A stretch of DNA of 64,000 nt, from the NCBI GenBank assembly GCA_963921825.1, contig OY997592.1:29739730-29803729 (forward strand), given 5' to 3'. Position 1 is the first letter of the stretch. The number at the start of each line of letters is the position of its first letter. This stretch comes from Erodium maritimum. Taxonomy: Eukaryota > Streptophyta > Magnoliopsida > Geraniales > Geraniaceae. The notes below the pieces were generated by a model that ran no database searches, was not told the origin of the DNA, and was given only the letters and a program-made list of their open reading frames with translations. A program made the position numbers and the translations under genes. Positions 33,001 to 43,861 of the stretch are shown one piece after another.

Positions 33001-33862
33001 ATCGGATAGAGACCCTCGTTTCACATCCAGGTTCTGGAAGAGTCTACAGAAGGCCTTGGGCACTGAGGTACTATTGAGTACAGCTTACCATCCTGAGACA
33101 GATGGACAGTCAGAGCGCACCATACAGATTCTAGAGGACATGCTTCGAGCTTGTGTGCTTGACTTTCAGGGATCATGGGAGGATCATTTGCCTTTGGCAG
33201 AGTTTGCCTACAACAACAGTTACCAGTCCAGCATTGGTATGGCACCATTTGAGGCCTTGTATGGCAGACCTTGTAGATCGCCGGTATGTTGGGCCGAGGT
33301 TGGGGACCGGAGCTTACTTGGGCCAGACATGGTCAGGGAGACGACCGAAAAGGTCGCTTTGATTAGAGAGCGGCTGAAGACCGCACAGAGTCGATAGAAG
33401 AGCTACGCAGACAGGCGTCGCTGACCTCTTGAGTTTATGGTCGGGGAGCACGTGTTTCTGAGGGTGAGCCCGAAGAAGGGTCTTGTGCGGTTTAACCGTA
33501 GCGGAGGCAAGCTGGCACCGCGTTTCATCGGACCATTTGATGTGTTAGAGAAGATTGGAGCTGTAGCTTATCGTTTGGCCTTGCCACCGCAGCTTGGGAA
33601 CGTGCATAACGTTTTCCATGTGTCCCAACTGCGAAAGTACATGGCAGACCCGTCCCACATCATTGAGTGGTCAGACATCGAGGTAGCAGATGATGTCACC
33701 TTTGAGGAGCAGCCCGTCGAGATCTTGGGTACAAAGGAGAAGGTCCTTCGGAACAAGAAGATTCCGTTGGTCTTGGTACAGTGGGGTCACCAAGGATCTG
33801 GATCCACGTGGGAGCGCGAGGAGGAGATCCGCGAGAAGTATCCTCACCTGTTCAACCTCTGA
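30015..33862 (+). pseudogene. Element C gag end and pol (fossil)
   Basis: Three CCHC knuckles (CPRCGQQGHLARDC, CYHCGSADHFMRAC, CYQCGRSDHFIRAC) lie between 30027 and 30280. Protease with FDTGASHSF starts at about 30573. RT is at about 31080-31650 with FVDDILIYS near 31528. RNase H starts at VYCDASGEG (about 31963). Integrase covers the zinc region (about 32600-32745) and the core (about 32815-33130, SDRDPRF and DGQSERT). The chromodomain-type end (about 33700-33860) has [13 protein letters not shown]. These are the hallmarks of Tekay/Del. Broken in a few places. Confidence 0.88.
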
Positions 33863-33915
33863 GGTACGCCTTTGTCTTTAAATTTCAAGGACGAAATTCT
33901 TTTAAGGGGGTAGAT

Positions 33916-34402
33916 TGTAAGACCCGCCCCGGTCGATCCCGGTAGAACCGGTGAATCCTAGCTAAGTTTGACCTTCGGCCGGAAAAGTCAACCGATGACT
34001 CGGAAAGTCAGTCGGGACCTTTCCGGGGCCCAAAAAGCTTAGCCATTAGCACGGTTAGCTTAGTTGGGTCGTTTCATTCAGTTTGACTGTAATATTGTTA
34101 AAGTCAACCGTCGGTCAAACTTGGGCTTATTATCGGTTGGTTTTCGATAAAATCTTGGAAAGCTGGAATTTAATTAAGTGGGAGTGACCACACATGACAC
34201 TTGTCATGCTTGGCTTGGAGGATGAAAATGGGGCTTCAAATGACCCTCATACCCTCCTAACTTACCTTTAAAGGGATAAGACCTTAAGGGCTTTTGAGTA
34301 AATTGACAATTTAGGTCATTTAAAGGAAAGGGAGCAACATTTCAGCCCATTTACTCTTGTTGCAGCCGAAATTCACTAGTAGAGAGGAGAGGAGGAGCTC
34401 AC
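33916..34402 (+). mobile_element. Element C 3' LTR, first part
   Basis: It begins TGTAAGACCCGCCCC just after TTAAGGGGGTAGAT and matches 29687-29934 closely. It continues beyond the solo LTR at 36096, where the sequence reads on through pyrimidine- and G-rich DNA to about 36908. Confidence 0.85.
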
Positions 34403-36090
34403 TGTTGGGTCTCGAGGTAGGGTTGGAGATGAACCAACTCGCAGCGGAAAATCAATGAAAACCAAGACACAATTAGAACCATGAAACAACTAACAAAGAA
34501 TGGATTAACAAGAGAAAAATTCAGCACTAGTTCTTACCAAAACAAGAACACCGGTTAACGAATGATTGGCTTGAGTCTCCAAGACGCCTACGTATCCACA
34601 TGGGAATCAAAGCCACGTAGTTCTTCTCTTTGAGGACTCAAGAACACAAAAATGGAGGAGGAAACTAGCCAAACCCGAAATGGCCATGGAAGAGGGAGAG
34701 AAAATGTGTTTCCTATTCTTGTCTTGTGTTTGTTATGTTGAAAAAAGATGACTTAAACATAACAAAACCCATACTTGTCTAACTAAAGGCATGGGACAAG
34801 TATGGTGTCAAGTAAGGTGTAAATAGGACAAAGTATGGCAAGACAAGATTGGGTTAGGTGGTGAATCACCAACACCTTAATCCTTGTCTTGCTTACTTAG
34901 TACTAATTAATCAAGACTTGATTAATTAGTTCCATGGGCCTTGGTTGCATGGGCCTTTCATGGGCCTCTTGGAACATGGTCCGTGACCATTTCCAACGAG
35001 GTCCCGTGATTCGCTCATCGCCTCCATGCCTTCCATACCGGAAATGTCCAACATTATCCGACGCGATCAATCCCAAGACTCCAAGCCTTGTCTCGATCCG
35101 TAAAGTCCTATTCACTTACGGGCACATGACCCAAAACCCAGTTTTGGTCATGTCCCGAGACAACTCCCTTTTGGCCATTCTCCATAAATGTGTCAATGAG
35201 TTTCATCCTCCGGTGTGACCCTTAGGTTTATGCATGTCAATAGATTAACGTAAAATCCCATTTTACTTGATCCTATTTAAGTGGCAACTAACGAGACTTT
35301 AGTATTGCCTGACACTGCATAACGAATCGACCCTGTCGATTCTAACCTTTCCGTCGTCCCTGTCATTATCCTTTTATCTCCGATATCCTGATTGAGATAA
35401 GGCATAGAGCCGTCATCCTTATTATTCTCAATCACCGTTCCTTGATATGTGAGATGACTGAAGATATGATACCCAGTATCATGTGCATGGCCAAGCTATT
35501 CTTCCAGTCACTCTCGATCAAGTGGCCGAGAACCGATATCTTTCCCATACCTTAGTATGAGGGATAAATCCCTTAGCCGTCTTTCGTGTCACTCATGTAG
35601 CCCGTCCCCAAGCCAATCCTGGCCGTTATGGAAGCCCTGTTACGGACAACGTTAGGCTCAGGTCAAACTCAGTTGTTGACTACATAGCGATCACAAAGAC
35701 TCCTTGGTCTAAGGATACATGACAAGCTACAACACTGAATATGTTCATGACTTAATCTATGGCACATATTCAGGGCGGGTCGTCCAATATCATGTCCCAC
35801 ATGATATCTATGATCAGACTCCGGAATCCCATTCCAATGACTAACAGAACGTAAGCCATAAAGAGCCATCTTTCATACTAGTCGCTTCTAGTGAAGCTTT
35901 GTTGACTAGGGACCCATCGAGTGTGATCTATCTCGATCTATGGTTCTATTCGCATGGTGGGCATAGATCAGAGCACACATCGATATATTACTCCAACACA
36001 TAAGTAATATAAAGCCGCTTTAATTTTATTGCTAACGATGATATATACATTTGGACATTTAGGATTGAACTACGGGCACTAAGACTAACA
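34403..36090 (-). mobile_element. copia solo LTR, 1688 bp, 5-bp TSD
   Basis: On the minus strand it starts TGTTAGTCTTAGTGCC and ends ACCCAACA. CTCAC flanks it on both sides (34398-34402 and 36091-36095). No internal sequence, so it is a recombined remnant. It is close to the LTR at 1145-2810, and more distant from 25054-26998. It is complete and can serve as the reference for the family. Confidence 0.95.
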
Positions 36091-36486
36091 CTCACTTTCT
36101 TGAGGAAGAAAATAGAGAGGAAAACTTGGATTTTGAAGCTTGTTCTTGGTCCTTTTGCCTTCATTTTCACTTCATCTTCTCCATCTCAACTATCTAGAGG
36201 TAAGGATGCTCTCAACTCTCCATTTCTTCCACTTCCATTCCTTGGGTTTTGTGGGTTTTGGCTTAAAAGTTGAAGAACTTGCTTATTTGATTGATTGCTT
36301 GGAGAAGAAGTAGTGAAGTAGGTTGTTGGATTGAGTTTTGGTTGAAGTTTGATGAACCCATTGAGGGTGTAGTTGCTGGGCATCTTTGGTTGATTATTTT
36401 GGAGCTAGGAGAGTTTAGAAATGGAGTTTGTGTTGAGATTTTCGTGAAATTCGAGTTGGGGAAGAAAGGGGAAGGAGCTGGTCAGG

Positions 36487-36745
36487 TCTGATACGAAATC
36501 TGATCCGGACCGGGCCAGGTACCGGCACGGCATGCCGCACGGACCGGGCCTGGTACCGGCACGACACCCGGCACGGAACGGGCCTGGTACCGGCACGGCA
36601 CACGGCACGGGACGGGCGGGAGTCCGGCACGGGACCTGATACGGTCCGTGTCGCTCTCCGGCCCGGTCTGTGATGCGTTCCGCGCTGGATTCCGGGCCGG
36701 CCTGTGACACGGTCCGTGCCATGTTCCGGCACGGCAAGCCACACG
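36487..36745. repeat. GC-rich degenerate tandem array
   Basis: Units of about 30 bases around CCGGCACGG and GGACCGGGCC, roughly eight copies, strongly self-complementary. It lies in the right part of the element C 3' LTR. A related array (CCGGGCCGG/CCGTGCCG words) lies in the leader of element B at 55300-55500. Frames through it look like Arg/Pro-rich proteins but are only the repeat. Confidence 0.75.
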
Positions 36746-36908
36746 GTCCGTATGGCATTCTGGATCAGATCCCCAGAGCCCAAAACCCTTCCTTTTAGCT
36801 CAATTTGATTCCCACATTTCCTCTTCAAACCTTGATTCATTTCTGAACATTGTTGTGTGTTTTGAGGAGAAGAACACTTGGTTGAGGAAACTAATTTGTG
36901 GTCTTTTG

Positions 36909-38347
36909 GCGGATCATGTGGCTCAGGAGTCGGTAACTGCATACACTCTACCCTGTGACGCATGCTGCCTCTGACCTGGCGCACTGACTGCTGGCTGTAC
37001 GGACCTCTGTTGCTGTGTCGGAACTGGCGCGCTTGTGGACGGCTACGAGAACCTCGACGGCTGACTCTGACGCTGGCGACCATGGGTGACTGCACTCTAT
37101 GCGACTGCTGCGGTCGCTGTGCTGACGTTTCCGCAACCTGATCAGGGCACCTTGAAGCTGAGTGCCCAACCCGGCCGCACCGGTAACACCTAAAATCGTC
37201 GGCCCTCGGCCCCGTGCCCTGGCCTATCTGGCTGATCACTGGTGCGCCGCGGGCCTTCCGCCGGTCAGACACTCCCGTCGCAGATGGCCCGACTGCCCGC
37301 GGGTAAAACATACCGGCACCCGCTCTGAGGCGACTGGCCCTACCGATGCCATTGACCCCATCCACCTCAATCCGCATGGCTGAACCTGTGGCCGAAAGAA
37401 CCCCGCAGTCCTCTGCCTCCTCGGATCTCGGGACTCGGACGGTACCGCAACACTGGTCGGCCGCTGCCGAACCTCACGGGTCCTCGCTGCCTCTCGGAGA
37501 CCCCGCTCCACTACCGCTGCCGTGTCTACTAGCTCTCTATACACCCGAATCCTCAGGGCGAGGACTCGATCCCGAATCGTCGGCCTCAGCCCCGTCTCGA
37601 ACCGTCGGCACCGGTTCAACTCGATCGTCACCATTTCTGGTGCAAATCGGGTCAGGGAAGTGAATCTGTCCTCATACTCTGCCACTGACGCCCCGTCCTG
37701 TTGTAGATCTAAGAACTGCTGATTTCGATCCGTCCTGGCCGACTCGGGAAAATACTGCTCTAGGAAGACCGTCTCAAAGGTACTGTAGTCGTCCCCGACT
37801 CTGTCCCGTAGCGCCCCCACCAGTGGTAGGCGCTGTCCCTCAGCTGATGAGCTGGAAAGGACACCCTGGTGTGACCGTCCTCTATGCCTGACGTTTCCAG
37901 GTCCCGAGTGACCTGCTCCAGCCATCTCTCGGCTATATCGGGGTTCGATTCCCCGACGAACGTAGGTATGCCCAACTTCAGGAATTCCAGCTGTGTCCGG
38001 GCCGTATGGCCTTCGGCCCGAACGGGTCTCGCTGGATCGGCAGCAGCAGCAGCAGATACTGTCTCCGGAGCCGGCGACGCAGACTCCCTACGGGCGATGA
38101 TCGCCACCAAGCTCTGCACCGTCCGGGTCAGCTCGCCTAGAGCGGCCGTAGTGGACAGGTCTGCGACCGGCGGGACGCTGGGCGGGACCCCAAATGGTTC
38201 TACGTCGTCCCATCTGTCTTCCCCAATGGGACTACCCCAGGCTCCCGCGGACTCAACGGGTTCGACGGTGGGCGTCCGTCCCGGTGTCTCAGCTGATTGT
38301 CCTCTCCTGGGACGTGGTGCCGTGTAGTAGGTATCTTCTGCACGCAT
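36909..38347 (-). pseudogene. Element D gag (fossil)
   Basis: The N-terminal part (38347-37760) is Pro/Ala-rich and then has the retrotransposon gag domain (LEFLKLGIPTFVGE, RDSAYHWWG and, further on, FLEQYFPES). The C-terminal part holds the CCHC-type knuckle CYRCGRVGHSASRC near 37180-37145. It aligns throughout with the gag of element B. Broken. Confidence 0.8.
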
Positions 38348-38579
38348 ACACGCAAACGCTTAGTTTGCGAAGTTATACAACGATGACAGGTCCAATACAC
38401 TAGCGTTCACACAACCTACGTCTATATCAAAACCCGATACCAAAACGCCACACTGCTCACGCTATCAATACCTCAATTACTCGCTCACGTAAGGGAAACC
38501 TCAAAACGACCCGACACAAACGTGAACAAAGTCACGAAATAACAACACAAAGACTGCATAGTCAAGCCGGTGGAACAAG

Positions 38580-38705
38580 ACAAGAATCACGGATCCGTGA
38601 CAGACCCCGTCACGGTTGGGGTCACGGAGCCGTGACGAAGGCCCAAAACTCGCCAAAGCGCTCTGATCCGTCACGGATCCGTGATAGGGTCTGTGATGCT
38701 CGCTC
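38580..38705. repeat. Dyad-rich leader array of element D
   Basis: Two perfect TCACGGATCCGTGA palindromes (38587-38600 and 38671-38684) with CCGTCACGG and TCACGGAGCCGTGA between them. Nearly identical to 9465-9600 in A1. Confidence 0.8.
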
Positions 38706-38830
38706 AGGCCTGTTTTCCAAATTTGTTCAGACTCGATATTTACCCCTTTTACCCTAAAATCAACCTTAAGGGCCACACACGTTCAATTACCAATTTAACA
38801 AACACACACACAACAATTCACAGACAAATT

Positions 38831-41258
38831 CAAGCGGACAAAAGACATGGCGTACGTCGCTAAACTCAAAAGGAAACCCGGACTCCCGCTCCCAGCTCTT
38901 CAAGCTTCGAGAGCTCACCTAGTCCGTCCCGCGACCAGTACCTGTAGGAAAAGCGGCTAGGGGTGAGCGTTTCGCTCACCACAACGGATACCAGACTGAC
39001 CACGGCATACTAGCAGAAATGCCGGAAACACCAACAACAAACAAAACACCGGGGACTACCATCCCAAACACAACTAACCCGACTGTCACACGAAAAATGT
39101 TACTTTCCCCAACCATCTAAACACCCGTACCCGTAGTGTAGACCCGACACAGTAAAGAAGACCTCGAAGAACACAACACAAAAGTGATCAAAGTCACGCA
39201 AACCACAACCACAAGCCTCAACACTTTACCGATCACGCGCCGGAAGGTGCGACACACCTGACGGGGACCACAACCCTCTGCTCTTTACCGATCACGCATT
39301 GAAGGGTACGACACACCCCTCGGGCACAACTCTAACCTCAGCACTTTACCGATCACGCACCGGAAGGTACGACTCACCTGACGGGTACCACAACCCTCAG
39401 CACTTTACCGACCGCGCACCAGAGGGTACGACACACCCATCGGGCATAGCTCAACAGTCATCACCAGAACAATCACAGTCACAACCAAATAGCACACAAT
39501 ACCCCGCAAATAGAAATAAAATAAGACAACACGACTAACTACCACTCGGCAAGTAAGTCAACCAATACGCGTACAACTCCCCACAGGCAGTCATGGCCAC
39601 CCACAAACACAAACAATTCAATCAACCTACGGGCACAACCAAATGCCACAGTATTTCTAATATTCGACACGTTCACTTATCCTATGACACCACTAAGTGT
39701 CGCATGCATTTTTATTGTTCGATACGTACACTTATCCTACGACACCTCTAAGTGTCACATGCATTTCTACTGTTAACTTTCCCTAGTCAGGGCTGAGATT
39801 CGGCTACTTTTCCCTTCCTCGTAACGCTTTCCCAAAAGTCCACGCCCAAGCTCTGGCGCGCTCGCGATCACTCGCCCAGTCTCCCCTTTTCGCGGTCGGC
39901 GGCACGATCTAACATGAACACAAATTAAAGCACTTTTTAAGTTCGCAGGCAAAGCTGAATTTTAATGAATTTGACGCCCAAAAGAAACCGGGACGATCAC
40001 TCCCAAACTTCCCAATCACTCGACATTGTCAACAATGGGCCCGGAAAGGCCCGATTCGCCCGGCTCGACGAATCTTCCCAGGATTGGAAAACGCCCTTCC
40101 GGGGCTCCGAAAATTCCCGTTTTTGTTTCTACGATCCTACAACAATTCAAGGGTTCCAATGCAATCGACGGAATCAGTTTCCGACTTCCGAGCTATTTAA
40201 TTCGCGTTTAAAGTTTCTAAACCCGAAATTTCCAACTTTCACAATTTAATTCCATAATTCGTTCCGGGTGTGAATTATCGATTCGGGGATCGCCTAAAAC
40301 CACCCGAACACGAAAATCCAAGACCCGACACGTGGGCCCCACCCGGCCACCATTACCCGTGGGTAGCTGGACCGCTTTTGGACCTGTTCACCACAGTGGT
40401 GGCCGGTCCCAGCTCCGGCCAGCCACCACCCACGGTGGCCGGAGCTCCCCCGAGCCTCCGGTCACCGGAATCCGGTCATTTTCTCCCCAAAACGTCCCCA
40501 ACAAACCCCACACCTCAACTCATCCATATTTAACTCGTTTAATCACAAACCCTAACTTTCAAACGTACCAAAACGAGAAACAAAAGGGTTCTCACCGTAG
40601 GGAATGACGAAGGGAGCTCGATTCCACAACCGTTGAGACGATCCGTCGGTCGGATTGTCGGAAAATCGAAAAACCCTAACCTTTTTCTCCTTTTTCTTTT
40701 CCTTTTCTCCTCCTTTTTCTCTCTTCTTTGTCTCCTTTTTCTCCTTTTTTTTTGGTTATGGCCGAACCCCCCTTACTCTCTTCCCTTTATTTTGTTCAAA
40801 ATAATTACCACCACCACTTGTGTGACAAGTGGAAAGTGGGTCCCACCTTTTTAGAAAATATCTTTATAGATATTTTTCTGTCAGATTCGCGAAATTCGGT
40901 CGTCTCGGGCCCCGAACGGGCCCATTTTCCAAGAAATTACGAAATCTCACGTGCTACAAGGAAACGGCCCAACTAAGACCGCTGTAACGACGGCTAAGCT
41001 TTTTGGATCCAAAACGGACCTCGAACGGACCAAAACGTCGCTCGGTTGACTTTTCTAGCAAAAAGTCAACCTTTCCCAAATTGGTCAAAAAGTTGCCCTG
41101 AGTCCCCCAGAACTCACTTTGGTCGATATCAGGGTCAACTTAAGTCTGATATGACCCTCGAGGTCAATTTTAGGTTCATTTAGGTGTCTCTCCTAAAATT
41201 TTAAATTTTTCTGTTTTTCCGCCGATTTGACTGGCGTTGACCGGGAGCGGTTCTTACA
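38831..41258 (-). mobile_element. Element D 5' LTR (partial at the leader side)
   Basis: It ends TTCTTACA at 41258 and aligns with the A1/A2 LTRs. It has its own tandem array at 39205-39445: four units of about 60 bases with GCACTTTACCGATCACGCAC and GAAGGTACGACACACC. The A-type array is absent. Hence the internal repeat was exchanged while the rest of the LTR stayed alike. Confidence 0.8.
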
Positions 41259-43430
41259 TAGGATGATCTGAGAAACTTGTACGTTCTGATTGATTACAAA
41301 TTAGTGAAACCTTTTCATTGAACTGGGTATTTACAACGACATACATGGCTAGGAGTGACTACTCGCTAGCTATGGAACTAAAACCGATAAAACCAGTGTT
41401 TAAAAAGGACGTTGAGTTGAGAAAAGAGTGATATAAAGTTAAACACATACTAGGAAAGATGATTCCTAGCTCAAATCCTCGAAAACCTGTTCAAAATCGA
41501 ACCAAAACTCTAAAGAGAAGCTAAATTCGAGTTTGGTATTCAGCTGACTTTGAAGCTTGAAATATGCGTTTTTAATCCTCCAAAATTGAAACAAGAAGTA
41601 GAAATGAGTAGAGGGGAGTTCAAGCTTTGCGTTGGTAGTTGGAAGTAGTCGGAAGGTGGCCGGAGCACCGAGATATCGTCGACCAAAGTTCTCCCTCACA
41701 AAACGTGTTCTGTGTGAATATATGCAGCTCCTCTATAAGTTCGAAATCACGTCAAATATACGAAGGAGACGTCGTTGTGTGTAGAAATCCAGTGTGGGCG
41801 TGTGATGCAAAAGATTGGTGCAACGACATGCTTGAGGCGCTAGATCAGTAGTCAACGATTGGACGGACAGTATTAATGGTCAACTCATTCGGGATTTACG
41901 GGTTTCACTTCTCTTAGGCGCAGTCAGCAGATCTGCTGGTGCTTCACGCGCAAGCGTATGGTGATGTCGTGCGCTGCTCCACGCCAGATCTGCTCAGCTG
42001 ACACTTTTCCCACTTTTTAATTTAATGCTTCAATCGCTTTTGCCCGCTCCATTAGACCTTCGATCGGCCTCGTTCTTGCGCCAATGATTTTCTTTTCTCG
42101 TGGCCTACAAAACAAGACCAATCATAAATATTTCTTTAACATTTGAAAATATCGACTAAGAACGAGGCTTTTCGCAATTATTAAAGAACGCTAAATATAC
42201 AAAAACGAGGCACAAACAAAGTAAAAATATTGAAAAAAATGGTCAAATTAATAGCACACTTTTAAGCTCATCAAGTTCCTTCTCACTTAAACCTTGCTCG
42301 CCCTTGAGAAATATAAAATAAAAATAAGATAAATACCAAGGTAAACTCGGCAATATTGGCGACTCTAGATTATTGAAAGGAATAAAAGATGCACGTGCTA
42401 ACTCAATTAACCAAACTAAAAGATCTTATGCAAATGCACCAGAAAATAAAATACTAAAATCTATGACTAAAACAACGCATGTGCTCTTAACTTGGATTTT
42501 CCTAAAATATGGCCTGGAGCACACTCATGGAGTGAAATTTCTCTTCATTCTTTCTACCTTCCGCAAATCATTATTCATGTGTTGTAGGTTAATAGTGAAT
42601 CTGTTGTGGTCTACAAAATGAAAGGAAATTACTAGAAAGATTTCAAGCCTCTCTATCATCATTTGGCCATTTTCTCTCTCGGCCTTAACATACTAGCGGT
42701 ATTAATTAGGAGCATGCATATACTCACTCACAACTCACACAATTGGGTGTTGTCATGCAATTACATTGCCTTGGGACTATGTGAATGGTAAACCCATCTA
42801 AATCTCTTAAGAGTAAAGTGGTAGATCAAAGTTTTGTTTGGTTTTTTCGATTGCGTGTAGAAAACTTGGATCACACTAAGACAGGATGGGGAGTTCACCT
42901 TTTACTACGCTATGACTAACTCAGGACATGAGGGTCTCCATCTACAAAATGATTCGCCGCATCCCCTAAAACCTTTGCTAATACATAGATTTTATTAGAT
43001 CCCTTTTCCCCCGGACCTATATTCAATTCCCCGTGCAGTGTGAGAGATTTTGAAATTTTTTACCACAAACGCACAATTTGACTAACCATTTGAACACTTT
43101 TTAATTTACCAAAACACATAGTTTGATACCTCAACAATATGCATGTGAACTCAACACTTTCTCAATGTGATCAAGTGAAAATAAGACTATTGTCTCCTAA
43201 TTAAACCCGCTTTTGGCACCAATATAGAATTAGGCTAGCGGCAATATAAAGAATTTAAAACTTCGTCATCATCTGGCATCTCATAATCATTTTGTACCCG
43301 ATAATCAATAAAACATAAACACAATATATGGCTCATTAACACTACCAATAGTAAATCCACCATTCATTCCTCAAATGGAAAATGATAAAAAGAAATATAC
43401 TCCCAGTTGACTCATATCGCCTAAAATTGC
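41259..43430. other. Low-copy or old repeat DNA, no gene supported
   Basis: Only short frames. The word TTCTTGCGCCAATGATTTTC near 42075 echoes 12535. TTGGCGACTC near 42357 resembles the primer-binding site of some Athila/Tat elements, but no LTR end is convincing. It probably contains old retroelement debris, possibly the 3' part of element E. Confidence 0.4.
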
Positions 43431-43861
43431 TTATCCAAGGTTTACACACAAAAGACTCAACATGTAGTAGCTTCGCCTCATTCCAATAACATAATAATCA
43501 TCCCCTCCCTTATACTTAAAGCCGTCCCAAGATTTGAGGCACATGCGGGTCCTTGTGAAAATCCATAACAATAAAATCAGTAGAGAATATAAGACCTCCC
43601 ACTCTAACCTGAATATCCTCCACAAAGCCTTCTGACCTAGATATAGAAATATCAGCCAATAGTAAAGTAACTTTTGTTGGCTTCAAAACACCCAGCTTCA
43701 ACCTCTTAAATACTGATAACGACATCAGAATGATGCCAGCTCCTATATCACATAACGAGGCTACAATTGTTTCCTCTCCAAATAACAATGAGACAGTAAA
43801 ACGTCATGGGTCTCGTTCCTTACATGAATTGTGCACAAAATAATGGAGCTACTAACTGGAC
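43431..43861 (-). mobile_element. Ty3 element E (Athila/Tat-like), protease piece, left of A2 (fossil)
   Basis: The minus-strand frame 43788-43516 reads as a retropepsin of the Athila/Tat type: CDIGAGI for the active site, then MSLSVFKRLKLG, the LLADISI block and FIVMDF....VPQILGR. It is cut at 43861 by A2, with GGAC at the junction. Broken. Confidence 0.75.

Larger units (their letters stand above)
29687..36908 (+). mobile_element. Ty3 element C, Tekay/Del-like chromovirus, holding a copia solo LTR (fossil)
   Basis: Parts: a piece of the 5' LTR (29687-29934), the gag C-terminus with three zinc knuckles, protease, RT, RNase H, integrase and C-terminal chromodomain (30015-33862), the polypurine tract (33902-33915), and the 3' LTR (33916-34402, resuming 36096 to about 36908). 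The LTR start TGTAAGACCCGCC occurs at both ends. The copia solo LTR at 34403-36090 splits the 3' LTR. Several breaks, but long parts of pol are still open, so this is the best-kept pol in the window. Confidence 0.88.
36909..41258 (-). mobile_element. Ty3 element D, gag half with 5' LTR (fossil)
   Basis: In element order (minus): 5' LTR (41258-38831), leader with a dyad array, and gag (38347-36909). No pol or 3' LTR is found; it abuts element C sequence at about 36908. The LTR and leader are of the same family group as A1 and A2, and the gag resembles that of B. It therefore shows what a gag-bearing member of the A group looks like. Broken, with a few breaks. Confidence 0.8.

Noticed and set aside
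36415-37377. A 320-codon minus frame with a zinc knuckle and Arg/Pro-rich tail.
   Set aside because: It runs from gag of element D across the junction into the GC-rich array of element C in the opposite orientation, so it is not one gene.
37936-37953. CGGGGTTCGATTCCCCG looks like the T-arm and B-box of a tRNA gene.
   Set aside because: It lies in the gag frame of element D (VGESNPD), the B copy has a changed version at the same place, and there is no acceptor stem, D-arm or anticodon arm around it.
42295-42370. TTGGCGACTC as primer-binding site with an LTR ending before it.
   Set aside because: No convincing LTR end or second LTR, and the nearby Athila-like protease is on the other strand.
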